Assembly (NCBI GenBank): GCA_965153455.1
Contig: OZ234493.1
Coordinates: 20,326,213 to 20,390,212, forward strand
Source of the DNA: Sphagnum compactum
Taxonomy: Eukaryota; Bryophyta; Sphagnopsida; Sphagnales
Reading direction: 5' to 3'
DNA length: 64,000 nt
Of this stretch, positions 1-10,205 are shown piece after piece (position 1 is the first letter of the stretch; the number at the start of each line of letters is the position of its first letter). The translations under genes were made by a program, and so were the position numbers. Under the pieces are notes generated by a model. That model searched no databases and had not been told where the DNA came from. It saw only the letters and a program-made list of their open reading frames with translations.

Positions 1-2640
1 AAAATGTTCATGTAATGTGACACATAGAAGCTTTCATGTTGAATTAGGTCCCTAAACAATTGTAAATAGAGGTAGTTCCCCTCATTAACTTTAGTTTGTT
101 CCATACCAATATAAAGTACAACCTTATGTTTTAGCCTTGTTAATTTTTTCATTTCATGTTTATAATCATTCCATGTTTTGAATAAAGTTCCATTTATGTA
201 CTTTTCTTACATACTTTTTAACCTTGTTTTGATTTATTGTGTTGTATGATCTTGACTTAAATTTAGGCATGTTTTTGTTATAGTTTGTCATAGTTATTGT
301 GCATTGTGAGGAATTTTAGGAAGTGAGAATTTTCATGCCCATGACAAGGTAGTTGCAAACTACAATGTCCATAAAATCTTGTAACATTACAATTGTTTTG
401 CAAGCCCTCAAGATGAAAGGCTCATGTAATAAAGTTGAGTATGCATTTATTAAAAAGGAGTTGTACTTGGTGATTATGAACATATATTATTATTAGGAAA
501 CTTATTTTTGTCAAAATTATTTAAAATGTTATATGGAGAACTTTTGTTATTTTACCTTCGTAGCTTTGTAACAATACACAAAGATTACACAAATGGACTT
601 ACTAAATGAAAAGTCCTCAATAAACAACCCAAAATTCAAAAACATGGTGGTGAATCATAATACACATCTCCATGCCATTTCAAACACAAATTGGATTATA
701 ATTGTCTTTTGAAAGCCCAAAATGAGCCAATTTTCTAAAGTTATTTTCAACATGAAAATGATACATTCTTAAAATTTAAATTCATGGACATTGAATATAA
801 AAATAACTTGGAAAGTTGGCTCCTTCTCAATTTTGGAAAATTTTGATTTTTTGGTCAAAGATGGAGATCACAAATGACAATGTCACTTGCCACATATTTT
901 GACAAGAGGGAATCATTATATATTGTGTTTGTGATGTGAAGTGATTAGGGTGTAGTTTAAAACAATTGAACAATTGGCACTTTCTCATTCACCTCCTATT
1001 CAAATGTTTTGTCTCATCACATGTAGTTTGTTACAAGTGATTAATTTGAATTTCCCATTCACTTTCATTCAAGTACAAACAAAAAATGTCATGACATGAT
1101 TTTGCACATCATTAATTGTAACATATTATTTTATGGGTATTGAAAACTTCAAGAGTTTATAATTTGTCAAGTAATTATATTACCCAAATGCATATAGATG
1201 GAAAAATAAGTAAGCAAGACAAGGGAGAGGAAACTTATAAGAAGTTGAAATGCAATTTGGTATGTAATGACTAGTAAATTGACATAAGGTAAGTCAACAT
1301 GTAGAGAGATAACATACCAATATGCAATAAATTGACATGTAGTAAAATTGGGTGTATGTACTTTAAGGTGGCTCATTTTAAAAAAAAACAAAAGTCCACA
1401 AAAGTCCATTCTACAATGTAAAATTCTGAATTTTTCTAGTATCATGGGTTCAATGGTAATAGAGTCATATTAATAGAAGCCCACTTATATATTTTATATA
1501 TACACCTTTTTAAAAAATTGAAATTTGAGAAAAAAAAACTATGTTAGGGACTTATGAAAATATGGCTCAATTTTGACTATTCAAAAGTCCCAAATTCGAT
1601 TGTGACTATGATTTTTGAAGGAGGACTTTCATATAGAATTTTATTGTTTGATGTTATATCATATATCAATTGAGTCATTATACATAATTTGGAATGGAAT
1701 TCAATATGAACATTTCTATTTTCTACCAATCTAGTTGTCGACCAGTCCATGTTTTTGCATTTCAAAAATTCATTGTGAAAAGTGGGTGCACTTTCATTGA
1801 AAAATAATTACATAAATAATTTGATAATCAAGTTGTTAATGTATAATCAATTTCAAATTCTTAATTTGATAAGTTTTATTATTTGTTAAAGGTGTCCAAA
1901 GAAAGGGCATTTTACAAAATTGGCATCAGGATTCAAAAGATGAGCCACCTTAGTGTGCATTCACCCAACCTACTAATAAATTACAAGTTGGTTTATAATA
2001 TGTTGGCATACATAGATATCCAATCCCTTGGCAAAATGAGGATTAGCCAAATCAATAATGATAGTTGGCTATAAAAAGGTTATAATTTCTTTGAGTCAAC
2101 ATAACTATTGCATCACAAGTTTAAAAAGGGAAAAGACATATTCATTAGCAATCAGCATTAGGGAGATGGATGTCCAATGGTCTAGTTTTGTAATGTTCCA
2201 TTTAATACAACAATGATTTTGTCATAAAACGAGTTTACATGGTGTGTGTGTGTGTGCTTATGAAAAAGATCTTCATAAAAAGATGAGTAGTTGTAATATA
2301 TAACTAATAAAATTTTAGTTTGGACAATGACCTTATAAATACCCACCTCATAATTTATAAATTAATAAATTGAAAATAATTATCTATATTAATGGAAATC
2401 CATATGATTTTATAGAAAATTTATATGATCATGGAATTTTCGTTTGATGTTTTTGGATTCCAAGAACGAATGAAAATATGTATTAGTATTTTAACCTTAT
2501 GTTAATTTGATTGTCACTGGTAATGTGGAGTAACACAAAGCCCAACTTTTTTTTTTGGTAAGAAATGTAATGTTTTTTTCATTATCTTATTCATTTGACA
2601 TGATTAGCTTATTCCACATATATATATAGGAAAATTATAA
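1..2640. other. AT-rich intergenic DNA
   Basis: No gene is supported here; short open frames show no protein motif. A (TG)n microsatellite lies at about 2242-2256. Two segments, about 1335-1385 and 1933-1985, match each other in inverted orientation (shared core GAGCCACCTTA followed by ACCCAA). This could be the ends of a degraded terminal-inverted-repeat element, but no target-site duplication was found. Confidence 0.5.
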
Positions 2641-2729
2641 ATTCACACCTTTTTGGTTAAATTCACACCCTTCGCGCGTCCGATTTTATGCAGATTAAAC
2701 TTTAAGAGTATGTTCCTTTATCAGTTCAA

Positions 2730-3127
2730 TTATTTCTGCGGGCAAGTTCTCGAGTTGTGCCCTGATTGACCACAGACCCCACATTTGCGTCCTTCCACAT
2801 ATTCAAAGTGAGACTTGTCTCTGGTCGTGCTTGTCGCAGGTCTATCGCGTTTCTTGACCACGACCAAGGGCTCTTGAACTTGAACATCAGGCGTATCCCA
2901 GACCTGATTGAGGCGGGCAATCAAACTGCATGCTCAAGGATTCCCATTATCGAGTACTTGTTGTAGGGTAGCCATCATCGTCTGCATGAATAAACTTCAT
3001 GGTGACGCCAGTTCGTGTGGCGGCGCAACTACATTGACACTTGGAAGGATCAGGGGGTTATTGTCCAACAGCCACTGCTCATGAATGTCCTGCAGGAGAA
3101 TCGGAGTCTCGGTAAAATTGGGCATCA
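2730..3127 (-). pseudogene. Zinc-knuckle protein fragment (FAR1/MULE-type C-terminus), broken
   Basis: Read on the minus strand, the last 64 codons end in a CCHC zinc knuckle (CGVCGQSGHNSRTCPQK) preceded by a basic stretch with KKRDRPATS. This is the usual tail of plant FAR1-like proteins and Mutator-type (MULE) transposases. Upstream, more coding-like sequence begins near 3127 (start MPNFTETPILLQ) and continues through a frame change near 3000 and an in-frame TGA before the ACSLIARLNQ segment. The SWIM domain and DDE core that would precede the knuckle in an intact protein are absent. The piece is therefore a truncated, frameshifted relic. Assignment to the FAR1/MULE group rests on the knuckle and basic linker only; other zinc-knuckle proteins are possible. 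Confidence 0.5.
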
Positions 3128-3786
3128 CTTAATGTATAATATTATTGGGTTGAAACCATTGGTGTAATGTTTAGTAACCACCTTGCAGTTGATACCAAGG
3201 TCCAAAATTGATTACTTCCAAGAAGATTATAAAGCTTCTCTTGTGTTTAGTTGGCAAACTACATATCCCACGTTCTTGGGTTGTTGCTTGTTACTTGCCC
3301 AATTTTGAAAACTCATAACAAATATTTGCATAAATGTGTGACTTATGTAGTTTTAATATTTTTTTAACTTTTTAATTTTCATTTCATTTTTTTTGTAAAT
3401 AATAATGACCAAAAAAAACTTAGATTTGACCCAAACGTTTTTGTGTGTGCAAAATTTTGCATTATTGTGAAAATTTTGAAACTTTTGTAGCAAATTCAAA
3501 AACGTCTGGAAGGGCTGAGTCAAGGTATTCCAACAATCGTACCTTTTCTTTCTTCTTTCTCTTTAGGTCTTTTTTCCGCTTCTTCGCCTTCCCCAATACA
3601 AACCGTGGAAGCTACTTCTTGTGGTCTGGAAGCTACTCTTATGCTCTTCCTGTGGTCTGCACAAAAATGGCGAGCTGTACCGTGATGCTTTGAATTTGAT
3701 GCTTTCCATAAATGTTGTGACCTCTGCATGCCCTTCGCTTCCTACTTTCTGCTATGGTGTTAAGAGTTTTTTGTTTGCCTCCACAG

Positions 3787-4714
3787 GATTACATTTTGAG
3801 ACCTTCATTGCTGGAAATGCATGCAGCTGATTTCATGAATAGTATCAAGGTGAATAATCTCTCGCAATCTCTATCAAACTCTCCTGCATGTTCCTTCTTG
3901 CACATGGATTCTTCTTCACAGATTTGCCTTTCCTGATGGTGCAGCTGCAGATGACATTCTTTTGCAACATTCTTCAGCACTATTAGTTTTGTTTGTCGAT
4001 TTTACTTGGATGGTGAGTGCATTGCTCTGTCATGAATATATTCATTCAGATAGTGTCATTTGTTTGCCATCTTTTGTCTGATGATCATCTCTTGTCTGTG
4101 TTGAAATCGGGGTTGCAGAGCAAGGTTCAAGTGATACAGTTATGCTTGCAAGAAAACCATCACCTGCTGCATCTCAATACTTCAGAACTTGGTCACCAAA
4201 ATTTTCAACGCAGATTTTTGGGGATTGCACACCTGCACTTGGGTACTGTTTTTGGTCACTTATTTCCTGAGATTGACACAATTATTTGCTTGGAACTAGC
4301 AGGTTTGTGCATGGCTTGCTAAATGTTTCCAAGGGAATCAAGCGAAGGGAGCTTTGGGATTGATCAGGTAGTGTTGTTGAAAAAACGTATGCCCTCTCTG
4401 AGTTGCATGGCATGTCTTACATATGATGAGAGTCGCACCAGAGAGATCTGCAGACCATGGTCTTGTTTTTGGGAGTTGCTTAGTTGCATCTGCAACCTTT
4501 TGCTTGAACTTAGAATCCAAATGTTTATTGGTCAAGGGCAATTTTGTGCTCTGCTCATTGTTGTTGTTGTTGAGCAATGCTGCTGCTGAATGCTTGTTGA
4601 TTTGACTATGCAGGTTATCAAGCAGTACTAGTGGTGTGTATGGGAGCAAATGCTGTTATGCTGCCTGTTAGATTTATCAAGCAAGCTTCCACTAGATCAA
4701 TATGTGTTGTGTAA
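3787..4714 (+). other. Unrecognised exon-like segments
   Basis: Several short open segments are bounded by good splice sites but I cannot name a family. The clearest is 3787-3849 (acceptor CCACAG, donor AAG/GTGAAT), 21 codons in phase 0 starting DYILRPSLLEM. Another open segment runs about 4118-4245 (reads EQGSSDTVMLARKPSP). A last piece at 4614-4714 follows an ATGCAG acceptor and ends in TAA, with the core CMGANAVMLPVRFIK. That core loosely recalls the SpoVS fold signature, but this is a guess. No continuous reading frame through all pieces could be built, so this may be a decayed gene or a non-coding transcript. Confidence 0.2.
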
Positions 4715-6412
4715 TTTAGGACTTCAAGTTTCCCCATCTTTTCAGTCCTTATGTTCATTCCCTGCTCCCTCTCGCGGATTGATTATGCAATCCAACTTTT
4801 CATAGAATAGCAGCAACTGGAACCAAACAGAGCATCCACACCCTGTGTTCCACTATCTTTGTTGTACACAACTTGGCAATGTACAAGGGTTTTGGAGCTC
4901 GACCTATTTTTGGTTGGCACAACTCTACTTAGGAATGTACTTAGCAAGCAAGTTTTTTGGAGCTTACTTCTGTTCTTCCAATTTCATTTTGGTTTAAGAA
5001 GAAATAGCCTCTTATCAAGCATCTCATTAGATTAGGTCTCTCTCATCAACAACAGGAATTTGAGTTGTATCATGTGGATATTACCATTCCACTTCCTCCC
5101 CATATTTCTAAGTAATCCATGGATAGCTTGTCAATTATTCAATGTCAAACACTGCACTTGGATCTGGCGGACAGTCAATTATGACTCACTATGTAAAACA
5201 CCTCAATGGTATCCATATTTTCTTTTGCAGTTATCCAAGTATCTTATACCTTTGCAACTGTGTGACCTGTGAATGTCAGAGGAGAAAGGGAAGAGGTGTG
5301 GGCAATCTTCAGTTAGCAATATGGGGGTAATTTAAAGAATGGTGCTGTGGGTTGTAAGCAATGGGGTAATGACATACCTTTGCATGGGTTTTAGCGCACC
5401 AGGAAGTGTAGGTTGTTCAGGAACAATCTACACTCCACATTGTTCACAACCAGGCAGCATACAATCAAGCAGAGCAATCTACTGCACTGTTGTAGTAGCA
5501 CATCTCAAGAATTAAGTTCAGTAGGCAGCAGATCAACTTCCATTTCTGATTTCTCATGCACAGCTTCCTAAGTCATAACAATACAATATTATTGCATGAT
5601 TCACTATACAGAACTTCCACCTGAAGGCAACTTAGAAAAGCAAGACCAATGACTTGTCAATCCCAACATGAAGAATTCATATGTTAGTCTGCAAACATCA
5701 GAAACGTAATGTTAACACACTGTAGCAAAAAAGAGTCTCTATTCAGGGTGCAGAGGTTGTGGTGTGGGGTTAACACAGACTTTGGAGTGCATATCAGATG
5801 ACATCAGGAGTCCTCGGTAGTATCATCCAGTTGTTTGCCACTCACAACGCCCTGTTTGCTCAAACCGCAAGCTGATTTCTTAGAGCCTCCTTTTGAGCCT
5901 CCTTTTGAGCTTACACATTTGCAAACCCTAAGTTCAGTTTACAAGCATACCCCAAGCATGTTAGTTCTTACTGCATACACATACAAAGCAGCTTGATAGA
6001 CTATAGCTCTCACAGCTGACAATGTTGTGACCAGGATTCACAAACGTGGCTGCTCCATATGCATTGAATTTGCAAGCTTCATTCCCAAAAGACTTAAATA
6101 GGAACCTCAGGACTTATATGACTTTCTACCTCCACATGATGGAAATGAGTTCATTGTAGACTAAGATCAGACACCAGGGACCAGAAGGTGAAAAGTTGGT
6201 GTTCAAGCTTTGTTGAAACTGTTCTTGCAGCTTACAACATTCAAAGATCCAACTTAGTCTTTAGAGTATTTTCCAACTTCGTGGTGGGTACACCAAATTC
6301 ATGTACCCACCCTGGAATTTGTTGAAACTTGATCCTTTGAAGTGAGGAGGTGTGGCTTGCAAGTAATTATCCAAGATTATCGATTTTATCACCAGTTTCA
6401 AGGAGAAGGAAC
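4715..6412. other. Intergenic, no gene seen
   Basis: The base composition is more balanced than in the first 2.6 kb, but open frames are short and without motifs. A 15-bp direct duplication (gagcctccttttgag) occurs at about 5884-5912. Minus-strand sequence just below 6413 lies downstream of the DUF674 stop codon and should hold its 3' untranslated region. Confidence 0.4.
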
Positions 6413-7556
6413 TCACTCTTTCGCGAAAACTTCGTTCAATGCGGAGCTCGTTGTCAGGGAGGCTCTCAAAAGCTGCAAAGCCTGCGATACCCAAGACAAT
6501 TCCATTTCATGAACCGCCATAAGGTTCTTACTTGTAAACGGCTTGTTCACAAATGGGTTCCGGAACTTTGGAGATGCAACGATATGCGTAGTTATCAGAC
6601 CTAGCTCTCATTCATCGTCACAAGAACGGTAGAGCCTCACCTTCGCAGTTCATCAAGAGTCAGTATCCGCAAGTGCAGAGGAAGATCTAAGCTGGCATGC
6701 TCTGTAGACAGAGACGCGTGAGACTCTACCTGGGTGACGCCTACTGCGATTTCCAGGCTGTCGAGGTCGCTCATGTTCTCAACTTTGAGCTTATTGAGAA
6801 GCACAATGCTCTTAATGGTGGAGGTTGGGTATATTTCCATATCGTCAGTAATCATATAAGTCGTGTTTTCCTTCACGTAACCAGCTCCTGCAGGTTTAGA
6901 CTCAAGTTCCGTAGACAACGATTCTTGGGATGCAGTAAGTGCGCTAGTCATCGGATATTTGCATCTTGGACAAAGATCACCGAGGTTCCTTGTCATGATA
7001 ATTCGATTGCCAGGACTCGTACAAGAACGAAAGTTGCTGCATATGTAATATGTCGTTGGGTCCGACTCGGCACCCTGAATCCGCAGAAGTGAGCTTGCAC
7101 GATAGCCCCATGCAGGTTGCGGGCTCAGTAGAATGTCCTTGCAGCCAATATTCATGAAACTAGCGTTGAGATTGTCGACGCTTTTGAAAATGTGAGATAG
7201 CTCCCACAGGCCATTCGTCCAAACCTGAACTAAGGTTGCAGCATTAGCACCGGAACGAGTACAAGAGCAAGCCGTCAAGCGGTTGCTGAACGAATCCGGA
7301 CCATAGCATGCTATGTAGGTTGCAACAAATTACTTTGCAGCTTCGTACCTTGAGAGATAAGTTTTATAACTGCTCCAGTAGGCAGCATGAGAAAGCTAAA
7401 AAGCATGTCGACAAAATCCTTGCCAGCCTCCATGTACAGCACCCGCTTGGTGGATTTCTGCACCAGCAGTTGCACTCGAACCAAATCCGCATGGTGTTGC
7501 GCTGATTCACATGACTTTGGTACCACAACTGGTGGTGCTCCTGGTTTTGTACCCAT
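6413..7556 (-). CDS. DUF674 family protein, single domain, three exons
   Basis: Proposed exons are 7556-7349, 7229-6730 and 6472-6413, joined by GT-AG introns of 119 and 257 bp with all phases matching; the product is 255 aa. The N-terminal part has the DUF674 opening (VQLLVQKSTKRVLYMEAGKDFVD, then LPTGAVIKLIS). The middle has KSVDNLN and a CPRC motif. The C-terminal part has YMITDDMEIYPTSTIKSI, LLNKLKV and, in exon 3, LLRASLTTSSALNEVFAKE, which is the family's closing signature. Many plant members are about 450-550 aa with two domain copies; this one has a single complete copy. DUF674 has no established biochemical function, so none is assigned. The start is the first ATG after an upstream in-frame stop. 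Without splicing, exon 2 would run on to 6637 in frame but would lose the closing motif, which supports the intron. Confidence 0.8.
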
Positions 7557-7811
7557 ACTTTATTCAAGCTCAACCGATCACATTTGCCAACCCTGCTCAT
7601 CAGTAATCACATGAATCAATAGTAGTACAAAACATAAGCAATTTCCAAGGAAACAGATCACCCAGGAACTCCAAGTTCTACTAGCTAACTCGCCTAGGAT
7701 ATTGCTTCTGCAGACGACAAAAGACAGAAGTCCATGCTCACAGGTTCACGGTTTATACGAGAGAGGCAAGGGAAAGCGCACTGACGTGTTGAATGGAACT
7801 TGCAGCTCGAA

Positions 7812-8772
7812 ACTAAGAGCACTACAAATCTAAATCTGTAACTTAACCTTGCGAAATTCACAAATTTGAGCTTGAGAATTCCACCGACTTCAAAACTTGG
7901 CAGATCCTGTGACAGCCTGAGGTGTGATCACACTAATTGAGATGCAAGAAAAGGTACAACCTTCGCTAATTCGAGTTGTCGCCAGCACGCCGCACAGTAG
8001 TTCGATAGCAGCACAATTTAAGGACTTAGTTTCAATTAGGCTCATGTAAAATAGATTTCAGAGAGTGTACTCGCAGCGGCTGGATACAGACAAATTTATG
8101 TTTAGGATGGGAAGCTGCCTCTTGAAAATCTTCTAGCCAGCTGGAGCACGTCTGAGTGCAGGAATAAATGCGTCTTCTGGGATTAGGACATTGGATGATC
8201 TCGAATCCGAAAATCTGCAACTGCATAAAAATGGCCTACCCTAGCCGAGCTAGGGGTCTGTAGCTGTAACCGCATTTTGGCGAGGAATTAGTTGTTGGCA
8301 GCGATCTGTGACTTGTATGCTAGATCTTTATGAATGCTGCATGGGTTCCAGCATTGTTTGCCACGATCCGGTGTGAGAAACAAGGCTGCATGCATGAAGG
8401 ATCGCCGCCAAGAACCATGCCCATGCAAGTGGCAGATCGGTGATAACAGATCAGCAGCTCTAGTGTAGGCGTGTAGCCCATTTTGATGCAGTTGCATGAG
8501 CCCATTTCGGATTCTAGATCATCCGATTCCGAGAGCAGGCAGCTTCCCATTTTCATCAAAAATATATACCGTAACTGTGATGCTCTCAAATTCCTGTGCG
8601 ACGTGCAAGCGACTACTAAACTACCAAGGTTGTAAGTACGTCCTGCAGTTTTAGTGTTACCGCACCTCAGACTGTCAGAGGATCTGACAGGTTTTGACGT
8701 CCGTGGAATGTTCAAGCTTGAATTTGTGAAATGTCGCGCGGCTAAGTTACAGATTTTGATTTGTAGTGCTCT
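7812..8772. repeat. Large imperfect inverted duplication upstream of the DUF674 gene
   Basis: Sequence from about 7812 to 8240 is repeated in inverted orientation from about 8772 back to 8475. Matching blocks include the outer ends (gagcactacaaatctaaat against its complement near 8770), a middle block with gcacgccgcacag, and the inner block gatctcgaatccgaaaatc. The arms have diverged by substitutions and indels, and the loop is about 235 bp. The element starts roughly 250 bp upstream of the DUF674 start codon, so one arm may be its promoter or 5' region. A transcript across it could fold into a long hairpin. The right arm ends exactly where a MITE-like element begins (8775). Confidence 0.65.
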
Positions 8773-8774
8773 TC

Positions 8775-9152
8775 GGCCCACTTTACACAAGAAGTCAAGG
8801 AGAAGGTTCAACTCAAATTAAGCATTTCTATTGGTGCAAAAGTTGAAATCAACCCCCAAGGGCCTTACACTATGAGTCAAGGCTGAAATAGAAAAAACAA
8901 ATTCAATCTGCTCCCACGTTACTAATAAATGCCGAACTTTATGGCCTTGTATTGGCCCCAGGGCTAAAAAAAGATACCAACTGAGTTTGAGAAGCCAATT
9001 TGCAACCCTTGAGGCCAATGTTTCTGCATTTATTAATATTATGATGTCAATGTTCTAGCAACTATTAATAATTTTGGGCTTTGAACAAGCCAAAAATGCT
9101 TAAAGTTAGCCCCAAGTTTTTTCAGCCTTGACTCATACTCTAAAGTGGGTCC
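8775..9152. mobile_element. MITE-like TIR element (family shared with 36.6 kb)
   Basis: The 378-bp element is bounded by inverted ends GGCCCACTTTACACAAGAAG at the left and the complement of GGACCCACTTTAGAGTATGA at the right. There is no coding capacity. A second, truncated copy of the same family lies at about 36630-36848 in the opposite orientation. The TIR resembles that of the 4-kb Harbinger element at 23537, so this is probably a non-autonomous PIF/Harbinger (Tourist-like) derivative. The flanking triplets TTC and TTG do not match perfectly. Confidence 0.6.
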
Positions 9153-9303
9153 TTGTTTTCAGTTGCAAGTTCCCATCCACCCATTGGAGTGTTTTCTCTT
9201 GCCCTTACATGATGAATGGTGTGAAGAAAGTAGAAAAATTCATGTGATTAACAGTAAAGATGATGTATAGAGATGAATCAAAACAGAGTAAAGATACAAC
9301 TTA

Positions 9304-9636
9304 GGCCCCCTTTATAGGAGGGTCTAGGGTCCAATTTCCTAGGAACCAATTTGGACTGATTTGAAGCAAATTGAATCCTTAAGTTGGACTGTACCTTTGT
9401 CCCTAGCCTGATTCTTGGTTCTCCAAAGCAGGAGCTCTCTTTTTAGCACTGTTTCTTGGTCCCAACCAATTGATTTTCCCTCCAAAACAGGTGCCATATG
9501 GGTCTAGCCTCAATTTGCCACTTTTTGGTCTTGGACCCTCATTTGAAGACCTTGGGACCAATTTAGAAACTTTTAACCAATAAGATTGCTTGAATTCATT
9601 GGTCCCTGGACCTTGGACCCTCGTCTAAAATCGCCT
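9304..9636. mobile_element. Tourist-like MITE with TTA target-site duplication
   Basis: This 333-bp element begins GGCCCCCTTTATAGGAGGGT and ends with the partial complement ACCCTCGTCTAAAATCGCCT. It is flanked on both sides by TTA, the 3-bp duplication typical of PIF/Harbinger transposition. Its interior closely resembles the last ~250 bp of the Harbinger element ending at 27539 and the copy at 62642-63303 (shared phrases such as ggttctccaaa and gggaccaattta). It has no ORF. It is most simply a deletion derivative mobilised by a Harbinger transposase. Confidence 0.75.
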
Positions 9637-9939
9637 TTAAATACAAATCAATAAGCCCAGGGCAGTGCCCACCAGCATTGGAGATCAAAGATGGTGGTCG
9701 ATGAACACAGCAGTGTTACTGTAGTGGTAATTAAAGGTGTCATTGACCGTGATAGTTTTAACAAAATAGAGGTAAATTAGGAGATGTTTAGCAGCAATGG
9801 TCCTAATAGATTAAAAATTGGGAGTAATTTCTAGCATTCTCTTGTTCTTGACTTCATGATTTATACTAACTAATCTAAACAAATTGAAATTGAGCAATCC
9901 AGTTGAATGTATAGGTAGTGATTTTAGCTTGTAATGCTG

Positions 9940-10205
9940 GTCTTTAGTGTTTGGAATTTAGTGGTCCCTAGTGGCTTTGTGAAAACATCAGCTTGTTGTT
10001 ATAGTCTGCTGGGATTGTACATAATTTCAATCACATTGCTGCAAACCTTTTCTTAAATATAGTAATGTTGGATTTCTATGTGCTTTGTTTGCGCATGGAA
10101 AACTGGGTTATTCATTAGGTTGTTGTTATTTTGATTGTCACAATGCAATTGTGTCTGCAATGCAATTGTGTCAGATAGTCTCTCAAAAGTTGGAGCTCTT
10201 CTGAA
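9940..10205 (-). pseudogene. Ty1/copia reverse transcriptase/RNase H relic
   Basis: On the minus strand the sequence reads CDNQNNNNLMNNPVFHAQ, then TKHIEI, and further on QQADVFTKPLGTTKFQTL. This matches the conserved end of copia RNase H (CDN, NPVFH-RTKHIE, ADI-TK-L). There are in-frame stops (after QHYYI and after NPSRL). A short duplication near 10140-10175 (acaattgcattg repeated) breaks the frame upstream. Nothing else of the element is recognisable nearby, so this is an old fragment. Confidence 0.75.

Noticed and set aside
4017-4322. 101-codon ORF as a single-exon gene
   Set aside because: It runs across likely splice borders, has no motif, and a different frame through the same region looks more protein-like.
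7230-7348. Start of the DUF674 protein at 7278 (long uninterrupted frame)
   Set aside because: The family's N-terminal motif lies in the upstream exon 7556-7349; the 7278 Met is inside the intron.
8320-8811. 163-codon minus-strand ORF upstream of DUF674
   Set aside because: It lies across one arm and the loop of the inverted duplication and the end of a MITE, has no motif, and its composition looks like chance.
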